Shown one piece after another: positions 35,484-43,554 of a stretch of 64,000 nt of DNA. The notes beneath the pieces are model-generated. The model worked only from the letters and a program-made list of their open reading frames with translations, had not been told where the DNA came from and made no database searches. Each line of letters opens with the position of its first letter. The stretch's first letter is position 1. This DNA comes from Sulfolobus sp. A20 (GTDB lineage: Archaea; Thermoproteota; Thermoprotei_A; Sulfolobales; Sulfolobaceae): contig NZ_CP017006.1 of NCBI RefSeq assembly GCF_001719125.1, positions 1,426,001 to 1,490,000 of the forward strand. Reading direction: 5' to 3'. The position numbers and the translations under genes were made by a program.

Positions 35484-36221
35484 ATGAAAAGTAAAATAAT
35501 AGATTATTTGATATCTTATGCAAAGGAAAACGATACGAGTATAAAAGAGGTGACCATTGGCGTAGGATGGACTTATGTTTTATCTAAAAATCTAGGCTTA
35601 GCTTTAACATACATTTCTGGAGGAAGAGGTGAAATTAGAGAAGTCGGCAAGTTAGAGGAGAAGAGTGTTGGAGAACTTGCAGAGTTATTGAAATCGTGGA
35701 ACTTATTAGAGGCTAGCGTAGGCTTAGCATCAATAAATTCTATAATAGACCCGAAAGGTGATAGAGAGGGTAGTGGTTTAGATTTAGCTTTGGAAGTAGG
35801 TAAGGGGAAGAGGATTGTGATGATAGGAAAGTTCCCTAGAATAGAGGAGTTTAAGAAGGTAGCAAGGGAGTTTGTAGTATTAGAGATAAACCCTTACCTC
35901 GTTGACCCATCAAACGAAGTGTATTTATCAACTGCATCAGAATACTTTATTCCTAATGCTGATGTAGTAATAATTACTGCAAGTGCTATAATAAACAAGT
36001 CCATAGACAGGCTATTAGAACTATCTAGAAACGCTTATACAATACTAGTTGGTCCAAGTACTCCAATGTTAGATACACTGTTTGAGTTTGGGGTTGATGC
36101 GTTAGCTGGAATTAAGGTGAATAACGCACAAAGGCTAATGAAGAAGATAAGGCAAGGATTAGGAATGATTGATCCAAAAAAATTGGAAGGAGATCTTTCT
36201 TTCATTATAAAATTCAGGTAA
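35484..36221 (+). CDS. DUF364/DUF4213 Rossmann-like protein
   Basis: This 245-aa protein has an N-terminal DUF4213-type segment (VTIGVGWTYVLSKNLGLALTY). Its C-terminal half is Rossmann-like (GKRIVMIGKFPRIEEFK, ADVVIITASAIINKSIDRLL, ILVGPSTPMLDTLFEFGVDALAG). This matches the putative heavy-metal-chelation DUF364 family. Solved relatives bind metals or nucleotides but no reaction is firmly known. It is monocistronic, divergent from DUF1028. Confidence 0.85.
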   Translation: MKSKIIDYLISYAKENDTSIKEVTIGVGWTYVLSKNLGLALTYISGGRGEIREVGKLEEKSVGELAELLKSWNLLEASVGLASINSIIDPKGDREGSGLDLALEVGKGKRIVMIGKFPRIEEFKKVAREFVVLEINPYLVDPSNEVYLSTASEYFIPNADVVIITASAIINKSIDRLLELSRNAYTILVGPSTPMLDTLFEFGVDALAGIKVNNAQRLMKKIRQGLGMIDPKKLEGDLSFIIKFR

Positions 36222-36253
36222 TACGTTAGAGTTAAAGGTTAAGAGTCTAAGGG

Positions 36254-36333
36254 CTGACTTCCTCTTTACTAGCGAAGTTTTACGTGTTTTATACACGAAA
36301 AAAGAAAACCTCGCCCTTTAGAGAGAAGGTCAG
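36254..36333. repeat. 80-bp composite element with inverted tips
   Basis: Begins CTGACTTCCTC and ends GAGAGAAGGTCAG, inverted copies of the same right-end tip. The right part has CCTCGCCCTTTAGAG core sequence; the centre (TTTTATACACGAAAAAAG) carries remains of a left-end tail. Confidence 0.55.
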
Positions 36334-36437
36334 AAGTTTATTCCAAAAAACTAATTTAAATGAGTTTTAGCGAATTTCTAACGAAATAATTTATCACCCT
36401 AAACATTTTTCACGTAAGATATAACTCGCTTAGAGAT

Positions 36438-36478
36438 GAGAAAATAAGGAGGCGTCGCTATTTAGAGCAGGAAATCAA
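36438..36478 (+). repeat. TnpB-derived palindrome, copy 16 (degenerate)
   Basis: GGCGTCGCTATTTAGAGCAG then GAAATCAA; weak but colinear with the family. Confidence 0.35.
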
Positions 36479-36627
36479 ATCTTAAGGTAACGTCTGAATT
36501 TTAAATATTTGATTCAAGCATTGACGAGAATCCATTAAAACTGCTTATGATTCTCTAATTTTATCCTAAATTACTATTTAGGTTAAGTGAAAATTATTAT
36601 ACTGACTTTAAATTTATTAACGTATCC

Positions 36628-37689
36628 TTATGAAAAAATATTATATTTCAACTTTAGGTACCCAATTATTATAAGTAATGAAGTTAGTAAAACATAGGCA
36701 TAGTTAACATAGTACGTTAATCCAATAATATATATACCTAAAGTCACTGAAGAGTAAATCATATTTTTAGATCCAAATGGAGATAAACCAAAAGTTCCTA
36801 AATAAAATGCTAAGCTATCAATTAAGTATTTGACGAGTATTGACATCTCTAGAATCCCACTTATTTCAAGAAAAGTGATAAATGATATAGTTGAAAGTAT
36901 TAACGTTAGGATTAATCCAGCCAGTAACTTACTAAAATATATCCTTTCAATTCCAACAAATCTAATTATGCCCTTTAATTCTCCTCTAGGAAATACTGAT
37001 AGTTCAAAGTAATTAAAAACGTCAATTAAGGCAAAGATTGTGACTAAGAGCACAGTGAGGTGAGGAGAGAGAGATTGCAAAATTAAAGAATTACCATAAT
37101 AGATCAAGGGAGCTTCGTAAGGTAATGAAACGTTATCTGAGTTGACTTCAAGAAGGTAATAGTTTAAACTTACATATTTTCCATTAGACACTAGATATTG
37201 ATACAAATTAGGATCAGCCGCAATGAACGTTTTTCCCTTAACACTTATCATGGATAATGTCTGTGTATTAATTCCTTCAATAGCGGAGGAGACATGAGAA
37301 AAGGTGATAAAGTGATTTGGGACTAGTGTAAATTGATAGGAGAAGATAGGTGAAAATATTATCGGCTCTATATTTAACTTTATTGTGCTCCCATCTATAT
37401 ACGTCACATTAAGAAAGATATTAAATGATCCGTTAAAAGTAGTAAAAGTATACTCATGTTTATAGTATTGTATTATTATTTTAGAAGGTAAACCTTCCCC
37501 GTGAGAATTAAATACATAACCAACAACTCTTATTCCGTAAACTGAGGCTTCGGAAACTCCAACAATGTTTGCGGAGAATGTAGGGAGTTGTACGAGAAGA
37601 ATTGAGGAACTTAGTCCTATAAGTAATATAAATGAAAAGGTTATCAAGATACGTCTAACTTCTAGCGTAAAAATGTAGGAAAACCTCAT
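36628..37689 (-). CDS. ABC-transporter membrane protein with outer domain
   Basis: This 353-aa protein has one N-terminal membrane helix (RILITFSFILLIGLSSSILL). A roughly 170-residue outer domain follows, with sequons and a carboxypeptidase-like fold hint (VVGYVFNSHGEGLPSK and LNVTYIDGSTIKL). Five or six C-terminal helices finish it. It overlaps the start region of the upstream ATPase gene by 35 bases. The two therefore form a transporter, probably an exporter or a surface-protein assembly device. The substrate is unknown. Confidence 0.7.
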   Translation of the reverse strand: MRFSYIFTLEVRRILITFSFILLIGLSSSILLVQLPTFSANIVGVSEASVYGIRVVGYVFNSHGEGLPSKIIIQYYKHEYTFTTFNGSFNIFLNVTYIDGSTIKLNIEPIIFSPIFSYQFTLVPNHFITFSHVSSAIEGINTQTLSMISVKGKTFIAADPNLYQYLVSNGKYVSLNYYLLEVNSDNVSLPYEAPLIYYGNSLILQSLSPHLTVLLVTIFALIDVFNYFELSVFPRGELKGIIRFVGIERIYFSKLLAGLILTLILSTISFITFLEISGILEMSILVKYLIDSLAFYLGTFGLSPFGSKNMIYSSVTLGIYIIGLTYYVNYAYVLLTSLLIIIGYLKLKYNIFS

Positions 37690-38398
37690 CTGGCGTCACA
37701 TTTATCTCTTGAAATTTTATACCCCTTTCTATTAATACTTTTTTTAAACTATCATCTTTTAATTTCACCCAAGCTTCCTCGTCTTTCTCGTTCTCATCCT
37801 TATATTTTATTATCTTATACTCAAAGTCTTCCTTAAGGGATGAAAAGACAATTTTACCGTCAGACATTACTGCAATTTTATCAACTAAATCCCAAACATC
37901 TCTTAGGTTATGATGAGCTATAATTACTCCTCCTTTGAACCTACTTACTATCTCCCTAGTCGAACGTGAAATAAATGAGATGTCGTCTATTAATAAATAT
38001 TTTGGAGAGAAAGGTAACGATAAAGCGTAATAGAGCCTCCTTTTTTCATCAAATGACATGTCCTTTACCTTCTTCTCCTTATCGATTTCGACTTCATCAA
38101 GCAAACTGAGAAAATCTTTGCCTATATAACTCATTATCTCTTTAGCCTTCAGAACTAAAGGAAACTTTGGAAACTGAGGAATATAGCATATCTTTCGCTT
38201 ATCAATTTTCTCTCCATCCAATAATACTTTTCCTTTAGAAGGTTTCATATCCCCAGCTAATACTTCCATCAATAAGGTTTTACCAGCGTGATGTAAACCA
38301 ACAATTCCTATCCTCTCGTTTTTACTAACGTTCAGATTGACGTTCTTTATAACTGATTTTCTATCTATTATCAAATTAACATTAATCGCTTGTAGCAC
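37655..38398 (-). CDS. ABC ATPase with non-standard motifs
   Basis: This 247-aa ATP-binding subunit keeps the general ABC layout, but key motifs differ from consensus. Walker A is GLHHAGKT (second Gly replaced by His), the signature is MSFDEKRR instead of LSGGQ, and Walker B ends LLIDDIS with Asp where the catalytic Glu is expected. The H-loop His is kept (IIAHHN). Such changes can mean slow or absent hydrolysis, or a specialised role. It overlaps and presumably partners the membrane protein downstream. Confidence 0.8.
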   Translation of the reverse strand: MLQAINVNLIIDRKSVIKNVNLNVSKNERIGIVGLHHAGKTLLMEVLAGDMKPSKGKVLLDGEKIDKRKICYIPQFPKFPLVLKAKEIMSYIGKDFLSLLDEVEIDKEKKVKDMSFDEKRRLYYALSLPFSPKYLLIDDISFISRSTREIVSRFKGGVIIAHHNLRDVWDLVDKIAVMSDGKIVFSSLKEDFEYKIIKYKDENEKDEEAWVKLKDDSLKKVLIERGIKFQEINVTPDEVFLHFYARS

Positions 38399-38507
38399 AT
38401 GAGTATTATCTTCATTCAGAGCTATTAAAAGATAATTGGGAAGTAAAGGAGGCTTGTTTTAAGAGGTAACAAAGCCTTCCTTAAGGTCTCCCTTCTGAAG
38501 GGTTATC

Positions 38508-39083
38508 ATGAGCTTAAAGCTAAAGATGGTGTTGTTGAATATGAGTGAGGTTCTAGTTGGTAAGGATGATAAAAAATACGTTAGGATACCAACTCGTCTA
38601 GATGACGCTTACCATCTCAAGAGTTTAGCTGAGGGACTGCAAAAGAGGTGGGAGGAAAACGAAAAGATAACTAACAAGGTTAAACATTTTCACAGAAGGG
38701 CTAAGGAAAATACTCTGCCAGAAAAGTGAGTTGTTGATACGGCTAAGTCGCTAAGCCATCTTCTTAGAGGATTTGATTAGAAGAGTGAAAAAGCTAGCAA
38801 TAAGTTTTAGGGATAGGCTTTATCTGATGCAATATCGTCGTATTCAGTATTGGATTGAATAGGAGGCTGAGAAGTATGGTCTTAAAGTTGCTTATGTTGA
38901 CCCTAGTTTCTCCTCTATAAATTGTCCTAAGTGTGGGAAAGGCTGGAAGAGGTTAGTTATAGGTACTATCGTTGTGCAAAGTGTGGTTATGAGAACGGTC
39001 GTGATGTCATTGCTATCATGAACTTATATGGTTCTCTGAGCCTCTCAACTGTTTTTCAAGTGAGAATCGATAAGGGGATCTAA
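38508..39083 (+). pseudogene. TnpB-type transposase relic (CPKCG family)
   Basis: Fragments in shifting frames add up to a TnpB different from the one at 19 kb. A 73-codon frame includes [19 protein letters not shown] and [10 protein letters not shown]. Then come [20 protein letters not shown], a stop, EAEKYGLKVAYVDPSFSS and CPKCGK. After a frameshift near 38945 comes [20 protein letters not shown], the second half of the zinc ribbon and third RuvC Asp. At least three stops and one frameshift are present. No intact element remains. Confidence 0.85.
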
Positions 39084-39113
39084 GGGGAGGAACTCAAATA
39101 TTTTTAAGCCTGT

Positions 39114-39204
39114 TATTATCTTGTGGTAAAAGCTGAAGATGGATATTACCGTTTGGGTTTATAAACTTTGTATCTCCATATTATCTTGTGGTAGAAGCTG
39201 AAGA
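39114..39204 (+). repeat. pair of 26-bp direct repeats at a gene start
   Basis: TATTATCTTGTGGTAAAAGC with the following GAAGA (39114-39139) recurs with one change at 39179-39204, where it forms the GTG start of the DUF3782 gene. Offset 65 bp. It looks like a duplicated promoter/start. Confidence 0.7.
39158..39163 (+). promoter_or_regulatory. TATA box of the DUF3782 gene
   Basis: TTTATA about 27 bases before the GTG at 39188, supporting a leaderless GTG start. Confidence 0.55.
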
Positions 39205-39907
39205 GATAAAGAAGGTATTACTACAAAACCCATCGATTCTAGTTGATGTCCTCACTGCGAAGCCTGAAATAATTTATGAGGCATTAGCGAAGTTAACACC
39301 ATGGCAGAATTTGGCTACTAAGAGCGATTTAGAGAACCTCAGGAGAGAGTTGGAGAGGAGAATGTCTACTAAAGAAGATCTGGAAAACCTTAGGAAAGAA
39401 ATAGAGAGTAGAACAGGAAATATTGAGAATAGAATGTCTACTAAGGAAGACATAAAGAAGGTTAGAGAGAATTTCGAGACACAATTAAAGAACATAGAGA
39501 AAAAGTTTGAGACCTTTGTGAACGGTATTGGAGGTAGGTGGGGAGTAAAAACGGAAGAGGTCTTCAGAAAAGGTGTTCTAGAACTGCTAAGTGATGCAGG
39601 ATTTACCATAAAGAGAGAACTACTTTATGATAGTTCTGGCTTTGTATATGATGAACCCTCAGATGTAGAGATAGACATTGTTGTAAAAGACGGGAGGACA
39701 ATAATGGTAGAAATTACTTCTGGTCTAAAGAGAGGTGATATACATACTTTCCTTAAGAAGAAGGAATTTTATGAAAAGGTAAAGAATGTAAAAATTGACG
39801 AAATTTTAGTTATAACGTCTATAGTTGATGATAAATACCCAGATAGGATTATTGCCAGAGCACAGAGTTTAGGAATAAGAATTATTACACCAGGGGATAT
39901 CGACTGA
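39188..39907 (+). CDS. DUF3782 PD-(D/E)XK nuclease-like protein
   Basis: The product is 239 aa. Residues 1-30 are helical, and residues 45-110 form a heptad coiled coil with two internal repeats beginning RMSTKEDLENLRKE and RMSTKEDIKKVREN. Residues 115-239 are an alpha/beta domain with VEIDIVVKDGRTIMVEITS (Asp...Glu-x-Thr), the usual PD-(D/E)XK arrangement of the crenarchaeal DUF3782 family. Likely a nuclease or a derived DNA-binding protein. GTG start with TATA box at 39158. It lies in a zone rich in relics and may itself be accessory. Confidence 0.75.
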   Translation: MVEAEEIKKVLLQNPSILVDVLTAKPEIIYEALAKLTPWQNLATKSDLENLRRELERRMSTKEDLENLRKEIESRTGNIENRMSTKEDIKKVRENFETQLKNIEKKFETFVNGIGGRWGVKTEEVFRKGVLELLSDAGFTIKRELLYDSSGFVYDEPSDVEIDIVVKDGRTIMVEITSGLKRGDIHTFLKKKEFYEKVKNVKIDEILVITSIVDDKYPDRIIARAQSLGIRIITPGDID

Positions 39908-39981
39908 GTGTTCACTGGATTGTTATGTTTCCTCAGCAGAGTTACTGTTTGGGGATTATTTTGCTGCTTCCCTTAGTGAGA

Positions 39982-40024
39982 TTACCCTCGTTCGCTTCTA
40001 TCTGAGGGACAGTCGAGAGGGTAA
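39982..40024. terminator. inverted repeat downstream of the DUF3782 gene
   Basis: Arms TTACCCTC (39982-39989) and GAGGGTAA (40017-40024) with a 27-base loop. It could be a terminator-like hairpin or mobile-element debris. Confidence 0.3.
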
Positions 40025-40056
40025 CACGAATTCATAACGGTCACTTCTTAGCTAAC

Positions 40057-40752
40057 TTACGTATTATCAATCTTTAACTTTTTCACGCTTGGTAATACTT
40101 TAGAATAAACCTCAATTGACCTTAGTAAATCCTCTTTCTTTTGCGTTAGAGCGTGATTGTAAATGCCTATTATCCTCTCCATCACTTCTTGAGTGTAGTA
40201 CTTTGAAAGTGATGATATAATTAGAGCTGAACCTTTTGGATCCTCTTTAATTATCCTTATCCCCTCTTTGTAAGCTTTCAGAACATCTTCCGCATCAATT
40301 TTAGAGTATATCATACAAGATGGGACCCAAGAGTTAAGTCTTGCCATCTCTTCCTCAAAACTATCTCCAACCTCAACCTCAATTCCAACTAACGCTAAAT
40401 TTTCCCTTCTAGCTTCCCTTATAGCCTCGTCTGGTGTAGTATTAATCACTTCATCCTTGCCAGTGAGTAGTGCGTAAAGTCTAGCATTATAATCAGCCAG
40501 AGTACCTTTCCTTATTGTGAATATCTTTTTTGAGCTTTTGTTCCCAACTAAAGAGTACATCTTCACATATACTCCTGCTACTATCTTATAGTCTACACTA
40601 TAACCTGGTAAGTTAGTTATCGAATCTAGTATAACATCCCCCGGTTTGTTAGTTTCAGATATGTCTTTTAGTGTGAAGTCTAACTTTCCATACACTTTAG
40701 CTACTAGTAAAGGAAATGATACCGGACCTGCAAAAGGTGCCGTTATAAGCAT
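40057..40752 (-). CDS. DUF3834-like protein (periplasmic-binding fold)
   Basis: I start at the internal ATG (40752), 22 bases after the upstream DUF123 stop; the longer frame overlaps that gene. The product is about 231 aa. It begins MLITAPFAGPVSFPLLVAKV and has SITNLPGYSVDYKIVAGVYV, then two helical lobes (DEAIREARRENLALVGIEVEVG, EEEMARLNSWVPSCMIYSKI). This resembles the substrate-binding-protein fold found in Sulfolobales DUF3834. No signal peptide, so it is cytoplasmic. The ligand is unknown. Family call moderate. Confidence 0.6.
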   Translation of the reverse strand: MLITAPFAGPVSFPLLVAKVYGKLDFTLKDISETNKPGDVILDSITNLPGYSVDYKIVAGVYVKMYSLVGNKSSKKIFTIRKGTLADYNARLYALLTGKDEVINTTPDEAIREARRENLALVGIEVEVGDSFEEEMARLNSWVPSCMIYSKIDAEDVLKAYKEGIRIIKEDPKGSALIISSLSKYYTQEVMERIIGIYNHALTQKKEDLLRSIEVYSKVLPSVKKLKIDNT

Positions 40753-40774
40753 AATGAAATTATTACTTAACGCG

Positions 40775-41152
40775 TTAATATGTATTCTTGAGTAAAACTT
40801 TAATAGCCTTGTCAATCTCTACCTTGAACAAATGACTTCGATTGACCTTATCGTCAGTGGATCCGAAGTCTTTAATTGATGAGAATATTGAGGATAATGT
40901 TGACGCAATCTCCTTCTCACCCTTCTGTAATACAATAACGCCTAAAGGTTCACATAGGTATGATAAGTAATCAACGTGCCAGTGTAACTTCTTTTTCTCT
41001 ATCGTCAGATGCCTAGAAATCCTTTTATCACAATATCTTCCACATGAACCTACATAAGCGTAAATCCCTTTATCTATTTCAAACTCCCTTCCACTCTTTA
41101 CTTTAATCTTTCCGTCTTCACACTCGAAAAATACTACATAACTTCTCTTCAT
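40775..41152 (-). CDS. DUF123 GIY-YIG-related protein
   Basis: The 125-aa product matches DUF123: SYVVFFECEDGKIKVKSGR, KGIYAYVGSCGR in the GIY-YIG-like position, KRISRHL and KKLHWHVDYLSYL. In some archaea DUF123 is fused to endonuclease III, suggesting DNA-repair links. Its nuclease activity is unproven. It is the first gene of a pair with the DUF3834-like protein. Confidence 0.85.
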   Translation of the reverse strand: MKRSYVVFFECEDGKIKVKSGREFEIDKGIYAYVGSCGRYCDKRISRHLTIEKKKLHWHVDYLSYLCEPLGVIVLQKGEKEIASTLSSIFSSIKDFGSTDDKVNRSHLFKVEIDKAIKVLLKNTY

Positions 41153-41199
41153 AACTTAGACAATTTAGGAGATAAATCATTTCATCGTCTTTAAACTCT

Positions 41200-41372
41200 T
41201 TCGACACCTCATTTGCAAGTTGGGCAATAGATTTCCAACCTCTTTTATATACCTCTAATCCTTTATTTCAACCAAAACTACCCTTCTATCTTCAAGAGTC
41301 CTTACTCTTCTTATTACTAATCCCATCCTCTCAAGCTTATCTACTGTTATAGATGCTTGTGCAACATGATAG
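41200..41372 (-). pseudogene. MarR-family regulator fragment
   Basis: Reading the minus strand gives YHVAQASITVDKLERMGLV, then RRVRTLEDRRVVLVEIKD and a stop. This is clearly related to the intact MarR gene at 32132-32560 (recognition helix and wing), with a two-residue deletion and an in-frame stop. The N-terminus is missing. Confidence 0.8.
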
Positions 41373-41445
41373 GAGCATGTTTGGACAAGCTAAGGATAAT
41401 TACTATAGCTAAAATTCAAGCGAGTTTTAGCCTTTCTCGTCATTG

Positions 41446-41698
41446 CCGTGGTAAGCAGTTTCAGTGAGAGAATTAAGTTTATACAACTCCATACTAATAT
41501 TTTTACAAAACGCCAGATGTGGGCATGTATCCCGAAAGGCTTGCATAGCCCGAGATGTTTCCCCACTGTGGGTTGGGGTTATCCCGCTAATGGGGCATAG
41601 GAGGATGAGGGTGGAGAATTCGCTTGACTCCCGTGAAGCCCAAGGGTCGATATATATGAGATCCGATGAAACCCAAACCCCTCTAGAACTTACTCTTA
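41446..41698 (+). repeat. 250-bp structured repeat, copy A
   Basis: Strongly similar to the inverted copy at 50652-50882. Shared order: GTGGTAAGCAGTTTCAG, a TATA-like AAGTTTATAC, ATACTAATATTTTT, a GC-rich stem region including CCCGAAAGGC and CCCACTGTGGGTTGGGG, GAATTCGCTTGACTCCCGTG and GATCCGATGAAAC. Short open frames cross it on both strands, but substitutions and indels do not look coding. It may be the omega-RNA/right-end remnant of a TnpB element, or a free-standing RNA gene. It sits between the MarR and DUF1028 fragments, as if inserted there. Confidence 0.7.
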
Positions 41699-41711
41699 GG
41701 TAGTATGTCAA

Positions 41712-41985
41712 AGTGAAGTTGTTCCCTAAAATGTGAGATGTACTCTTTTCCAGTAAAGGTAGCTGAATTCCCTTTAAAGTTTACCAATTAGAGGATCAGA
41801 AGGTGTTGAGATGTTTACAATCTAGTTTACGTTATGCACCTCCTTAAGTATTTTTAACCCTCTGTTAGCTAAGTCTCGTGTAGCTATTGCACCAACATTA
41901 GGCTTCAACCAGGGTACAAACTCACCATCTCGCCACTCTCTAAGCTTCTTCATTAGGGGTCGTAAATGGCTATTGAGAACGCCAT
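41712..41985 (-). pseudogene. DUF1028 gene fragment
   Basis: Minus-strand reading from the ATG at 41985: MAFSIAIYDP, stop, EEA, then EFVPWLKPNVGAIATRDLAN and, near the end, FTGKEYISHI. This is a broken paralogue of the intact gene at 34572-35393, with stops and frameshifts, cut at its 3' side by the 250-bp repeat. Confidence 0.8.
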
Positions 41986-42131
41986 AGTCCCGTTGGTCCG
42001 TATTAGGCTATTTGGTCTATTGTTATTACCTCTCGAAGCCCCCTATGAAGTCCTCTAGTCAATGAGAAAATTGCTCAAGCTCACGTGAGAGCTCTTCAAA
42101 TTTGGAGACAGATAAACTTGTCTTAAAAAAC

Positions 42132-43532
42132 TTAAACGTATTTCTCCTCTAAATACTGTATAAGCCTAGCAGGATTATATGCCTCGTTAAACGCTTTAAG
42201 CTGAAGTTCCTTAGGCGGGTAAATTGCACCGTATTTGTGTATTTTATTCCTTAACCACTCCTTAATACCGTCTATGTCATTTACGTTAAACCCAATTTCC
42301 CTTTTTAAATGATAGTAAGTCATTCCAGCTATAATGTTTCCTAGAGTGTAAGTTGGAAAGTATCCAAACGATCCTTGACTCCAGTGAACGTCTTGTAAAA
42401 CTCCTTCTCCTACATTTCTAGGTCTTATTCCCAAATATTTTTCCATTAGATCATCAAATAGTGAAGGAAAGTCGCTTGCGTTAATACTCCCTTCAATAGC
42501 CTTCTTCTCTATCTCATACCTTATAGCTATGTGGAAATTATATGTAACTTCGTCAGCGTCAACTCTTATTGGTTGCCTTTTCACATTATTGAAATAATAA
42601 TACACATCCTCGACTGGGTCCTTTACGTTTAAGTATGGGTAGATTAACCTGGTAAACTCTAAACTCCTTCCTATTACATTTTCCCAAAATCTAGACTGTG
42701 ACTCATGTAAGCCCATTGAGGGAGATCTAGCTAATGGAGTGTATTCCAGTTCACGGTCAATTTGTAGTTCATATATGGCATGTCCACTTTCATGTATTAA
42801 TGAAAATATTACCCTCTTGAAGTCGTATCCCTCATATCTAACAGTGATTCTTACGTCATCTCTACTCATTGAAGTTGTAAAAGGATGAGGTGAAATATCT
42901 ATCCTAAACCTATCCCTAGGCATCTTCAAAATCTCAAAAGCTATTTTCTCGATTATTCTGCTCATTACACTAATGTCGTACTTGTCATCCTCGAAGTGAT
43001 ATTTTCTAGTAAATTTGTCATCTAACTTATTTAAAATTCTAGATAAATTCGGCAAAAGTTCATTGAAAACCCTATCAGCTTCATTTGTAGTAAACCCCTC
43101 TTCATATAAGTCTAACAATGCTGAGTAAATGTGATCATTATATCCTAATCTTTGGGCTATTTCCCTATTGAGTTCAATTATTTGCTCTAAGTAGGGTTTA
43201 AATAATTTAAAATCGTTCTTAGTCCTAGCTTCTCTCCAAACTACAGTAGCTTCTGAAGTTATCTTATTCAATTTCATATCTAACTCTTCCGGTACACTAT
43301 CAATGTACTTATATTCCCTTTCTAACACTCTCTTTAATCCCTCTTCCCTCTCATTTTTTGGTTCTAATTTCTCTACGTCTTTCCTAATACTTAACAATAA
43401 TTTCCTCCTAATATTACTCAATCTCGCTAAAGCTTCTCCCCTAGCATTAGCTCCAGAAGGTGGCATGTAGGTTTGTATATCCCACCCAAGTAGACTTATT
43501 GCGTGCTCGATCGACCAAATATCTTCGTACAT
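42132..43532 (-). CDS. M32 (Taq-type) metallocarboxypeptidase
   Basis: This 466-aa protein has the zinc site [10 protein letters not shown] (HExxH) with the downstream [18 protein letters not shown] segment supplying the third ligand. Other M32 blocks are present: [10 protein letters not shown] near the N-terminus, [13 protein letters not shown] and [19 protein letters not shown]. It removes C-terminal amino acids from peptides in the cytoplasm. It starts 22 bases after the ilvD stop and is likely cotranscribed. Confidence 0.92.
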   Translation of the reverse strand: MYEDIWSIEHAISLLGWDIQTYMPPSGANARGEALARLSNIRRKLLLSIRKDVEKLEPKNEREEGLKRVLEREYKYIDSVPEELDMKLNKITSEATVVWREARTKNDFKLFKPYLEQIIELNREIAQRLGYNDHIYSALLDLYEEGFTTNEADRVFNELLPNLSRILNKLDDKFTRKYHFEDDKYDISVMSRIIEKIAFEILKMPRDRFRIDISPHPFTTSMSRDDVRITVRYEGYDFKRVIFSLIHESGHAIYELQIDRELEYTPLARSPSMGLHESQSRFWENVIGRSLEFTRLIYPYLNVKDPVEDVYYYFNNVKRQPIRVDADEVTYNFHIAIRYEIEKKAIEGSINASDFPSLFDDLMEKYLGIRPRNVGEGVLQDVHWSQGSFGYFPTYTLGNIIAGMTYYHLKREIGFNVNDIDGIKEWLRNKIHKYGAIYPPKELQLKAFNEAYNPARLIQYLEEKYV

Positions 43533-43554
43533 ATATAAAAAAGTACATAATAGT

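Larger units (their letters stand above)
36222..36627. other. gene-free stretch with two repeat copies
   Basis: Contains the composite element at 36254-36333 and a degenerate palindrome at 36438-36478. No gene seen. Confidence 0.5.

Noticed and set aside
41427-41711. Open frames on both strands across copy A of the 250-bp repeat
   Set aside because: Copy B gives related but shifted peptides with indels; substitutions do not respect codons, and the sequence is GC-rich and stem-like. Treated as RNA or transposon-end remnant.
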